Shown here one piece after another: positions 1-6,540 of a stretch of DNA of 64,000 bases. The notes below the pieces were generated by a model, which saw nothing but the letters and a program-made list of their open reading frames with translations, searched no databases and was not told the DNA's origin. Position numbers and translations under genes: made by a program. Source of the DNA: Taibaiella lutea (GTDB lineage: Bacteria; Bacteroidota; Bacteroidia; Chitinophagales; Chitinophagaceae); the NCBI RefSeq assembly GCF_008629695.1, contig NZ_VWSH01000002.1:775410-839409 (forward strand), written 5' to 3'. Positions within the stretch are counted from its first letter, which is position 1. Each line of letters opens with the position of its first letter.

Positions 1-329
1 TAGACACCCATTACCGCTGCAACGTAACCATTTGCAGGAACAAGGTTCATAAGATTGGAAACCTCATTCCTTTCCATATATACCAGCATCATTTCTTTTT
101 CATAATCCGGCTGTGCAACACCGCTTTCTAATCTTTGCAAAGCCTCTACATAAGCTCCGCAAAAGGTTTTTATTTTTTCATAAGGTGTGTCGGTTTCGTG
201 TGGGGTGCCATGCGGCGGATGTCTGTGCCTGTTAAGTATTTCCAGTGTTTCAAGAATAACGCCCGGCTCTAATGAAGATGCATTTAATGTTACAGTTATC
301 TGGTCGATCTGGTCTGGTGTGAGTGCCAT
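1..329 (-). CDS. Hypothetical protein, 3' end cut by window edge
   Basis: A reading frame starts with ATG at 329 and stays open to the left edge, giving 109 visible codons. The protein begins MALTPDQIDQITVTLNASSL and contains a charged, Glu- and His-bearing middle section (RHRHPPHGTPHET) followed by a helical stretch rich in Glu, Leu and Met. There is no signal peptide and no clear membrane segment, so a cytoplasmic protein is likely. I do not recognise the family. The frame has normal codon use for the window and no competing frame is convincing. The stop codon lies outside the window, so the full length is unknown. Confidence 0.6.
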   Translation of the reverse strand, partial: MALTPDQIDQITVTLNASSLEPGVILETLEILNRHRHPPHGTPHETDTPYEKIKTFCGAYVEALQRLESGVAQPDYEKEMMLVYMERNEVSNLMNLVPANGYVAAVMGV

Positions 330-593
330 TTTTGTGGTTGGTTTTTGGTGAACGGGCAAAAATACTCTTTAGAATTGAAGATGCATATAGGGGAAATCCC
401 GAAATAAAAAAGGGGAAATTTCCCCATGCAGATTCAGGGAGTTCCCTTTTTATAACAGTAGTATGGGTGCTACATTTGTGTTACCAACATGAAATAAATA
501 TAAAGCCCCTGTAAAAAATATCTTTCAACGGAAAGACAACCTATCACCTTTTATTCAGCGGTTTTATACCCCTGAGGCAAACCCTCCCTCACC
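330..593. other. Intergenic space without a recognised gene
   Basis: No convincing gene is seen here. The space separates the start of the edge gene from the 3' end of the DMT transporter gene. It contains a perfect 14-base palindrome, GGGGAAATTTCCCC, at 412-425. A short plus-strand frame at 323-514 was judged spurious. Confidence 0.5.
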
Positions 594-630
594 AAAGAGC
601 TTTCTCACGCCCAAGAGAAAGCTCTTTTTA
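594..630. terminator. Perfect 13-bp hairpin terminator after the DMT transporter
   Basis: The arms AAAGAGCTTTCTC (594-606) and GAGAAAGCTCTTT (615-627) pair perfectly around an 8-base loop. The hairpin directly follows the transporter stop codon on the minus strand. A T-run follows on the plus strand. Confidence 0.75.
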
Positions 631-1569
631 TTGTATCGGAAATTTGTTTTTACGCAAATCTTTCGCAGCCTTATTTCTAAAAACAATAATAAGTATTTGC
701 AACATAAGCGACATAAAGATAAAACCCATGCCAATATAGAAGCCATAACCAAGCTGGTTATTTTCTTTGTAAATAAGAAAGGCAAGTATAATGCCATACA
801 CAGGTTCAAGGTTTACAGATAGTGTTATCGTAAAGGCCGAAAGGTGTTTAAGCGCACTCATTGCTAATGACTGGCCCCAAACCGTACAACAATAACTCAA
901 AAGGAAAATCCATAAATAATCCCAGCCCTGAGGTAATAACTGCAAAGTTTCACCCTGGTTATAAATATAAAATGGTGCCAAAACAGATAAGAATATCAGT
1001 CCTATAGTCATTTCATAAAACACGATGGTACGTGGCTGATATTTTTCAGCTAAAGGTTTGTTCAGCACTGTAAATATTGCACTGATAATTGCCGCAATTA
1101 CTCCTAAAATTACGCCCCATTCAAAATGAACCATCCCGGCAGAGCCATTTGTAGCATGGGGTTGTAAGGCATAAATACAATACACACCCGCAATAGCAAT
1201 GAAACTCAGGAATATTTCTATATAGTTGAATTTACCTTTATTCAGCAACGGATCAAGCAAAGCAGTAAAAACGCTTGCTGTGGCCAGGCAGACCATTGCA
1301 ATAGAAGCATTGGAATATTTAATAGAAGCATAAAATGCAACCCAATGAATAGCATACATCACGCCGATTCCTATAATTCTTACTAAATCTTTACGGATAA
1401 TTTTTATCCAGTCGCCACGATTTGTAAGAATAATTGCCAGAATACCTGCAGTGATCAGCATTCTGTACCAAACCAATACCGGCGCGGAAAGACTGATAGC
1501 TTTTCCTAAAATACCTGTAAACCCCCAAAGAAGTACTGCTAAATGAATTTGAGCATAGGCACGCTTCAT
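628..1569 (-). CDS. EamA/DMT-family transporter
   Basis: An inner-membrane exporter of the drug/metabolite transporter superfamily; the substrate cannot be read from sequence. The 313-residue protein has about ten hydrophobic helices arranged as two EamA repeats, roughly residues 5-140 and 155-295. The first helix carries LLWGFTGILGKAISLSAP, typical of the family, and the second repeat contains NLEPVYGIILAFLIYKE, the usual end-of-EamA signature. ATG at 1569 (MKRAYAQIHLAVLLWG) is preferred over an upstream in-frame start at 1632, because the 21 extra residues are not conserved-looking and would precede the first helix. The gene stands alone and ends at a strong hairpin. Confidence 0.88.
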   Translation of the reverse strand: MKRAYAQIHLAVLLWGFTGILGKAISLSAPVLVWYRMLITAGILAIILTNRGDWIKIIRKDLVRIIGIGVMYAIHWVAFYASIKYSNASIAMVCLATASVFTALLDPLLNKGKFNYIEIFLSFIAIAGVYCIYALQPHATNGSAGMVHFEWGVILGVIAAIISAIFTVLNKPLAEKYQPRTIVFYEMTIGLIFLSVLAPFYIYNQGETLQLLPQGWDYLWIFLLSYCCTVWGQSLAMSALKHLSAFTITLSVNLEPVYGIILAFLIYKENNQLGYGFYIGMGFIFMSLMLQILIIVFRNKAAKDLRKNKFPIQ

Positions 1570-1749
1570 AATTATTGTGGGTTTCTTTTGGGGGAAAATA
1601 AAGTGAATGCCTGCGAATGTATAAAATAACATCTATATTTTTAAAGCAGATGCCGCGTAAATTTGTATATTTAGTTACGATAAAATTTTTGGCACGATTT
1701 TTGCTCCATTTATTTGAGTTAATCTTAATCTTAATTAAAATCTAATCAA

Positions 1750-2280
1750 ATGAACAGAATTTCTCTTATTATTTCAGCCGTTCTTGTTGCAATATTTGCC
1801 GTGTCGTGCAGCCATTCAAAAAAAATGACTAAACAACATCATAAAGATCTGCAGGATGTTTATACCACATTGAAAAATGAAATGCCCGAAGCCCTCGTTA
1901 CTATGAGCGGAGAAAGAGTAAAAGTAGTTTTGCCGGAATCCGTATTATTTAAAGTGAATGATGCGGAGCTGAATAAAGAATATCTTCCGATTCTTCAAAA
2001 AATGGCAACTGTATTAAATAAATATGACAAGACTATGATTTTGATTACAGGCCATACTGATATTACAGGAACAGAAGCGCGCAACATGGAATTATCAAAA
2101 CAACGCGCTGAAAATGCAAAAAAGGTATTTATTGACTTTAAAGTAAAAGAGTCGAGAATGTACACATGGGGGCGCGGAGCAACCGAACCGGTGAGTGATA
2201 ATAATACGGAAACCGGCAGAAAGCAAAACAGAAGAGTGGAATACATAATTATGTACGATTACAAACCGGAAACGGAATAG
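1750..2280 (+). CDS. OmpA-family peptidoglycan-binding lipoprotein
   Basis: A 176-residue envelope lipoprotein. Residues 1-20 form a signal peptide ending in the lipobox AVSC, so Cys20 should be lipidated. The C-terminal half (about 60-170) is an OmpA-like domain with ITGHTDITGT at 99-108, LSKQRAENAKKVF at 115-127 and NRRVEY at 160-165. Asp104 and the Arg pair at 161-162 match the diaminopimelate-binding positions of the family. The likely role is to tether the outer membrane to peptidoglycan, as Pal-type proteins do. No Tol genes are adjacent, so this is probably one of several OmpA paralogues rather than Pal itself. It is monocistronic, with a strong terminator downstream. Confidence 0.9.
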   Translation: MNRISLIISAVLVAIFAVSCSHSKKMTKQHHKDLQDVYTTLKNEMPEALVTMSGERVKVVLPESVLFKVNDAELNKEYLPILQKMATVLNKYDKTMILITGHTDITGTEARNMELSKQRAENAKKVFIDFKVKESRMYTWGRGATEPVSDNNTETGRKQNRRVEYIIMYDYKPETE

Positions 2281-2293
2281 ATAATCAAAAATT

Positions 2294-2326
2294 AATACCC
2301 GGAAAGAACAACTTTCCGGGTATTTT
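2294..2326 (+). terminator. 13-bp hairpin terminator after the OmpA lipoprotein gene
   Basis: The stem core CCCGGAAAG (2298-2306) pairs with CTTTCCGGG (2312-2320). Flanking A-T pairs extend it to 13 bp, the loop is AACAA, and TATTTTATT follows. Confidence 0.85.
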
Positions 2327-2377
2327 ATTGAGATTAGCCTATAACTAAAAATTGGGATTATTTACTATAAAGAAATG

Positions 2378-2385
2378 TACCTTTG
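2378..2385 (+). promoter_or_regulatory. Bacteroidota-type -7 element upstream of speA
   Basis: TACCTTTG matches the TAnnTTTG -7 consensus 58 bases before the arginine decarboxylase start codon. A TTGGG box lies about 23 bases further upstream, somewhat wider than the usual spacing. Confidence 0.5.
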
Positions 2386-2442
2386 CCACCATATAAATAA
2401 CCAAAACATTCTTAAATAATTCTTTTACAGCCGTACAAGTAA

Positions 2443-3855
2443 ATGAACAATACCTATAGTGGTCTGGTTGATCAGACGTTCCACTTCCCACAGGAAGGAT
2501 TTAATGTTGAAGAAAATTACCTGCAGTTCAATGGGGTTGACATTAAAAAGCTAATTGACAAGTATGGTACCCCTTTTAAATTAACGTATCTTCCGAAGAT
2601 TGGAGAACAGGTGGCTAAAGCCAAAAAGATATTTAATGATGCTATTAAAAAGCACAAGTATGATGGTAACTACTTCTATTGCTATTGTACCAAAAGTTCC
2701 CACTTTTCATTCATTGTTGAAGAAACACTGAAGCAAAATGTTCATTTGGAGACTTCTTTTGCTTACGATATTGAAATCATCAAGCAGCTTTATCTTAAAA
2801 AGAAAATAAATAAAGAAACGTTCATTATTTGTAATGGTTTCAAAACGAAAGCATATACACGTAACATTGCGCGGTTGATTAACGATGGCTTCAAAAATGT
2901 GATTCCTGTTTTGGATAATAAAACGGAATTTGAAGATTATCAGAAATCAATCCGTTCAAAAGAACCCGTAAATATTGGTATCAGAATTGCAACGGAAGAA
3001 GAACCTACTTTCGATTTTTATACTTCACGTTTAGGTATTCGTAGCCGCGATATTCTGGAATTTTATATTGATAAAATTAAAGGAAATTCGAAGTTTCAAC
3101 TGAAAATGCTACACTTCTTTATGAATAAGGGCATTAAAGATGATGTGTATTACTGGAGCGAATTAAATAAAGTAATTAATCTTTACTGCCAGTTAAAGAA
3201 AATTTGCCCTGAGCTGGACAGTGTTAATATTGGCGGTGGTTTCCCAATCAAACATTCCCTTGGTTTTGAATACGATTATCAATATATGGCCAATGAAATT
3301 GTTTCCACCATAAAGAAAGTCTGCAAACAACACAAAGTCCCTGTTCCTGATATTTATACGGAGTTTGGTTCTTTTACTGTTGGTGAATCGGGTGCTGTAG
3401 TTTACAGCGTTTTGGATCAGAAAATCCAGAATGATCGTGAAATATGGTATATGATTGACAGTTCGTTTATTACTACTTTACCGGATACATGGGGTATCGG
3501 AGAAAAGTTTCTCATGTTGCCTATCAATCGTTGGGATGAAGAATACCAGGAAGTGCATCTTGGTGGACTGACCTGCGATAGCCATGACTTTTATACTTCT
3601 GAAGAACATATTAACGCCGTGTTTTTGCCAAAAGCAGATAAGGGGAAGAATGAAGAGCCTTTATACATCGGCTTTTTCCATACAGGCGCTTATCAGGATC
3701 AGCTGGCAGGTTATGGCGGTATTAAACATTGCATGATTCCATCACCCAAGCATATTGTAGTAGAACGTAATAAAAACGGAGAGCTGGAAGACTGGTTATA
3801 TGCCAAAGAGCAATCCCCGCAAAGCATGTTGAAAATTTTGGGTTATATAAAATAA
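2443..3855 (+). CDS. speA: Biosynthetic arginine decarboxylase (PLP, fold III, compact Bacteroidota form)
   Basis: Decarboxylates arginine to agmatine, the first step of one route to putrescine and spermidine; cytoplasmic. The 470-residue protein has the PLP-binding lysine in YCYCTKSSHF (Lys84), the phosphate-binding glycine loop NIGGGFPI (263-269) around the barrel, TEFGSFTVGESG (307-317), and the C-terminal active-site motif LTCDSHDFY (377-384), which contributes the catalytic cysteine across the dimer. It resembles the roughly 460-residue arginine decarboxylases annotated in flavobacteria rather than the 630-residue SpeA of enterobacteria. Diaminopimelate or ornithine decarboxylase is an alternative, but the length and the CDSHD motif favour arginine. 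The gene has its own promoter and terminator. Confidence 0.82.
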   Translation: MNNTYSGLVDQTFHFPQEGFNVEENYLQFNGVDIKKLIDKYGTPFKLTYLPKIGEQVAKAKKIFNDAIKKHKYDGNYFYCYCTKSSHFSFIVEETLKQNVHLETSFAYDIEIIKQLYLKKKINKETFIICNGFKTKAYTRNIARLINDGFKNVIPVLDNKTEFEDYQKSIRSKEPVNIGIRIATEEEPTFDFYTSRLGIRSRDILEFYIDKIKGNSKFQLKMLHFFMNKGIKDDVYYWSELNKVINLYCQLKKICPELDSVNIGGGFPIKHSLGFEYDYQYMANEIVSTIKKVCKQHKVPVPDIYTEFGSFTVGESGAVVYSVLDQKIQNDREIWYMIDSSFITTLPDTWGIGEKFLMLPINRWDEEYQEVHLGGLTCDSHDFYTSEEHINAVFLPKADKGKNEEPLYIGFFHTGAYQDQLAGYGGIKHCMIPSPKHIVVERNKNGELEDWLYAKEQSPQSMLKILGYIK

Positions 3856-3870
3856 CATCCGATATTCGCT

Positions 3871-3908
3871 AAAGGTTGCCAGCTTTTCAAGAGTTGGCAA
3901 CCTTTTTT
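3871..3908 (+). terminator. Terminator after speA
   Basis: AAAGGTTGCCA (3871-3881) pairs perfectly with TGGCAACCTTT (3895-3905) and is followed by more T residues. Confidence 0.85.
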
Positions 3909-3928
3909 AAAATTCAAAAACTGTTTCT

Positions 3929-4588
3929 ATGAAAAGAATCATCCTTCCTTTTTTCTTTATCGGAATAGCCTGTCATGCCTCGGCGCAAAACATGCGGCCA
4001 CTTTACGAAGCTTATTTCTCTCATCCTGATGATATGGAGAACAATGAAGATGGTCCGGGCTATCATTTTAAAGTAGGTGATTCCTTGGTTGTTTCGATGA
4101 GTGATGATGGTTATTATAAACTTACAAACGACAAAGGGCAGGTGCTGGAAGAAGGTGATACAGATGAAGGAGACAACGCTTTTATGCGCCATGGCACATG
4201 GACTGAATACTACCGTAATGGTAAACCAAAGACAACCGGAAATTATTTTCAAAACAAGCCTTACGGACATTGGAAGTTTTTTAATGAAAGTGGAAACACG
4301 GTGTCGGAATGTGATGTTGTACCCATTGTAACAGAGGACGGAACAACTGCTTATTGTAAAGCCGGATTGGAATTGGTTTATTTTGATAATGGAAAAATCA
4401 AAGAAGAAAGATATTATATGGCAGAACCTTATGAAGAAGACAGCCGTATAAAAGTAGAAGATCCGGAAACTGAAAAGGCAATATGGAAAACTATAAAAGT
4501 TAAAGCCTATCGTTCAAAAGCCTTTGGAACCTGGGTTTATTATAATGAAGATGGAACGGTAGAAAAAAGGGAAGATAAAAAAGGGTAG
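3929..4588 (+). CDS. Secreted MORN/YwqK-like repeat protein
   Basis: A 219-residue exported protein. Residues 1-19 are a cleavable signal peptide (ending HASAQ). The mature part carries MORN-like antitoxin (YwqK) repeats: GTWTEYYRNGKPKTTGNY and GHWKFFNESGN in the middle, then LVYFDNGKIKEERYY and GTWVYYNEDGTVEKRED near the C-terminus. Such repeats form short beta hairpins; the function in Bacteroidota is unknown. The protein is strongly acidic around residues 30-75. Despite the family name, no toxin partner is adjacent. The gene is monocistronic and faces the MNIO operon across a bidirectional hairpin. Confidence 0.8.
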   Translation: MKRIILPFFFIGIACHASAQNMRPLYEAYFSHPDDMENNEDGPGYHFKVGDSLVVSMSDDGYYKLTNDKGQVLEEGDTDEGDNAFMRHGTWTEYYRNGKPKTTGNYFQNKPYGHWKFFNESGNTVSECDVVPIVTEDGTTAYCKAGLELVYFDNGKIKEERYYMAEPYEEDSRIKVEDPETEKAIWKTIKVKAYRSKAFGTWVYYNEDGTVEKREDKKG

Positions 4589-4613
4589 GGAATGATGCCT
4601 GCCGGAGTATAAC

Positions 4614-4646
4614 AATATGGGCCACAGACTAACTGTGGCCCATATT
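4614..4646. terminator. Perfect 14-bp bidirectional terminator
   Basis: AATATGGGCCACAG (4614-4627) pairs with CTGTGGCCCATATT (4633-4646) around the loop ACTAA. It sits between the convergent MORN-like gene and the MNIO operon and has A/T tracts on both sides. Confidence 0.88.
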
Positions 4647-4650
4647 TATT

Positions 4651-5784
4651 TTACCAGCCTTTCTTCCATTTCTGCGCAATACGTATGGCCGTTTCAAGCA
4701 TATCTGGTTGCCACGATTCTATATTCCAGGCTGATTGTTTTAAGGAAGAACTTTGTATCCTTTGCAATGCTTCATTATAATTGCTTGCATTTTCCAGAAT
4801 ATCGGAGAGCAATAATTGTTGTGCATACAAAATTTCATCTTCAATCGGGATGCCCGTTGGCAAAGGATTTCCCGGCAGAAAGGAATTGAATTCTTTTACT
4901 ATACTTTCTTTTTCAAATGAAGTAATGACAGATTCCATCTTCAAAAAATCCTTCTGAAATTGATCCCTGCTTTCAATGGGTTTTAATCCGATGCCTAATT
5001 GTTCCAGAACAACATATTTCAATTGGGGACAAAGCGGCAAAGCTTTTTCTAACAGTTCAAATACTTCTTCCGGAACACTATCATCATGTGTATCTCTTCT
5101 GATTTGTTTTTCAGGAAAAATTGCTGATGATTCCCAACTGCCGCCCGAAATATGAATTTCCCTGACCAGCTCTAAAGGATACAAGTATATCAATTCCTCA
5201 AAAGGAATATTGAAATTATGAAGTTGGCAATAAAGATTATGTAAATCCAGAATTATAAAACCGTTTACAGGATTCAATAATTCCTGCAAGAAATGACCAT
5301 GTTGTTTTACCTCTTCTAATGAATAGGAAAAAGCAAGGTTCTCCAGGCCTACCGGACATTTACAAACTTCCTGAATACGCGCAAGCCTGTCTCTGCCAAT
5401 TGCTAAAGTTGTGGCTGTATAAGGAATGCCGAGCGGAGCTCCGGTATGAAAGTCTGTGCCAGTCATAAAACCGAAATGCTCTGTAATATGGTCGAATTGA
5501 AACTGTTTGCAAAGCTCTTGCAAATGTTGTAGCCATGCAATCTGCTCCGGCAGCCATTTTCCCGAGAACAACGAAAAAAATACGCCATGTCCGATAAGCC
5601 TTTGCTCCTTGCTAAATGCCAGTAATAATTCATCAAACCATCCGGGTATTTCTTTTACTTTAAACAAAGCATCAAACGACCATTCAATTGCTTCAATTTT
5701 TTCCTGTTCGAACAAAGGTAATGCAGCCGATAAGATATTCGCATCAAAATTACAGGCAATGGCAGCATGAATATTAGTTTTCAT
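4651..5784 (-). CDS. DUF692 / MNIO-family multinuclear iron oxidase, putative RiPP-modifying enzyme
   Basis: A 377-residue TIM-barrel protein of the DUF692 family, now called MNIO. Characterised relatives (MbnB, TglH, ChrH) use a cluster of iron ions and O2 to modify cysteines in peptide precursors. Family ligand motifs are all present: GHGVFF (His66), TEHFGF (Glu102, His103), LENLAF (Glu148), LDLHNLY (Asp180, His182, Asn183), REIHISGGS (His211), DTHDD (Asp231, His233) and LEQ (Glu261). The barrel ends near residue 285. An extra helical segment of about 90 residues follows, unusual for the family and possibly a fused partner domain. The start ATG lies 12 bases downstream of the stop of a 66-residue ORF ending CPACGMG, the likely substrate. 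Confidence 0.9.
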   Translation of the reverse strand: MKTNIHAAIACNFDANILSAALPLFEQEKIEAIEWSFDALFKVKEIPGWFDELLLAFSKEQRLIGHGVFFSLFSGKWLPEQIAWLQHLQELCKQFQFDHITEHFGFMTGTDFHTGAPLGIPYTATTLAIGRDRLARIQEVCKCPVGLENLAFSYSLEEVKQHGHFLQELLNPVNGFIILDLHNLYCQLHNFNIPFEELIYLYPLELVREIHISGGSWESSAIFPEKQIRRDTHDDSVPEEVFELLEKALPLCPQLKYVVLEQLGIGLKPIESRDQFQKDFLKMESVITSFEKESIVKEFNSFLPGNPLPTGIPIEDEILYAQQLLLSDILENASNYNEALQRIQSSSLKQSAWNIESWQPDMLETAIRIAQKWKKGW

Positions 5785-5796
5785 TATGGTTCAATA

Positions 5797-5997
5797 TTAG
5801 CCCATACCGCAAGCAGGACATTCAGATGGAACCGAATTTGGATTTTGATTGGTCGGATTTGCCTGAGATTCAGGGTTTGCCTGTGCTTCCGAAGTAGGCT
5901 TAAAAGTTTCATTACTTTTTTTATTGCAGGATGTTACAGCCGTTTGCACTGTTACACCTACTAAAATAGCGCCCAATAAAGATTTTGAGAGTTTCAT
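5797..5997 (-). CDS. Putative lipoprotein RiPP precursor with C-terminal CPACGMG
   Basis: A 66-residue peptide. Residues 1-23 form a Sec lipoprotein signal with Cys24 as the lipidation site (VTSC). Residues 25-58 form a disordered-looking Asn/Gln/Pro/Ser/Glu linker with two QANP repeats. The extreme C-terminus is ECPACGMG, giving a Cys-Pro-Ala-Cys pair followed by Gly-Met-Gly. Its position immediately upstream of an MNIO gene, its size and its terminal two-cysteine core make it the probable substrate of that enzyme. The predicted mature product is a lipid-anchored, flexible tether bearing a modified, possibly metal-binding head. Other MNIO precursors such as bufferins also carry Sec signals, but I do not recall a lipobox version. 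The function is inferred. Confidence 0.78.
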   Translation of the reverse strand: MKLSKSLLGAILVGVTVQTAVTSCNKKSNETFKPTSEAQANPESQANPTNQNPNSVPSECPACGMG

Positions 5998-6033
5998 AAT
6001 TGCATTTTTAAGTTTTATAAAAAAGTTTGATTA

Positions 6034-6327
6034 TTATTTAATATCCGTAACCTCAATCCAGCCTTCATTTGAATGCAGCATCATACAGACAATTGCATCT
6101 TTGGCAGAACCGTTGCATTCAGCTAATTTCTTATAAGTTGCAGTTACAGCTGTTCTGTCCTGAAATGCAGCAACTTTTTCCAGGTTACATACCTGATAGT
6201 CTTTCCCGTCTATTTGCAAATAAGTACCTGTACAATCACGCACAACAATTGCATTTTTATTTGTCGCTTTGCTGCAACTTGTTAATACTAAATAGGAACT
6301 GACAACAACAATCAAGATTTTCTTCAT
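6034..6327 (-). CDS. Small cysteine-containing lipoprotein, first gene of MNIO operon
   Basis: A 97-residue lipoprotein of unknown family. The signal peptide ends in the lipobox LTSC, so Cys18 should be lipidated. The mature part has four further cysteines (Cys32, 47, 71, 81) in DCTGTYLQIDGKDYQVC and AECNGSAKDAIVCMML, and ends GWIEVTDIK. The even number of cysteines and the envelope location suggest either two disulfides or metal binding. It lies 36 bases upstream of the CPACGMG peptide gene on the same strand, so it probably shares its transcript. It might be a metal or redox partner, or a target, of the modified peptide. No homologue is recognised. Confidence 0.75.
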   Translation of the reverse strand: MKKILIVVVSSYLVLTSCSKATNKNAIVVRDCTGTYLQIDGKDYQVCNLEKVAAFQDRTAVTATYKKLAECNGSAKDAIVCMMLHSNEGWIEVTDIK

Positions 6328-6466
6328 TGGTTATAAATTTTAGAGTTTTTCCTTATTAGTATAGACGTAATGCATAAATGCGTTCTTAGTAAAATCGAGA
6401 TTTTTTGAAATAAATAATCAGATATGAATAAATAAACTCGTTTGGCCTTTATTTTCAAAACACAAA

Positions 6467-6497
6467 TTTGTAAAAACCGCTTAATAAATTATTTTTG
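6467..6497 (+). promoter_or_regulatory. Bacteroidota promoter of the acyl-CoA dehydrogenase gene
   Basis: A TTTG -33 box at 6467-6470 and TATTTTTG at 6490-6497 are separated by 19 bases, matching the TTTG-N19-TAnnTTTG consensus. The promoter lies inside a longer in-frame extension from 6442, so it rules that start out and supports ATG at 6541. Confidence 0.75.
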
Positions 6498-6540
6498 CAC
6501 CCTATTTGACCTTAGTGTCATTGAAAAACAACAAGCAATT

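Noticed and set aside
323-514. Short plus-strand frame near the left edge
   Set aside because: It overlaps the start of the edge gene, has no ribosome-binding site and no coding character.
3929-4588. MORN-like protein as the antitoxin of a toxin-antitoxin pair
   Set aside because: It has a signal peptide, is monocistronic and has no toxin-like neighbour. The YwqK label is only a family name.
4617-4889. Plus-strand frame opposite the 3' end of the MNIO gene
   Set aside because: It begins inside the terminator hairpin and is antisense to a well-supported enzyme.
4651-5784. MNIO enzyme as an ordinary sugar isomerase or endonuclease IV-type TIM barrel
   Set aside because: The pattern of EH, EN, DLHN, H and DTHD motifs is specific to DUF692, and the neighbouring Cys-Cys peptide fits MNIO biology.
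6442-6540. 33-residue N-terminal extension of acyl-CoA dehydrogenase
   Set aside because: A perfect -33/-7 promoter lies inside it, and the family N-terminus begins at the ATG at 6541.
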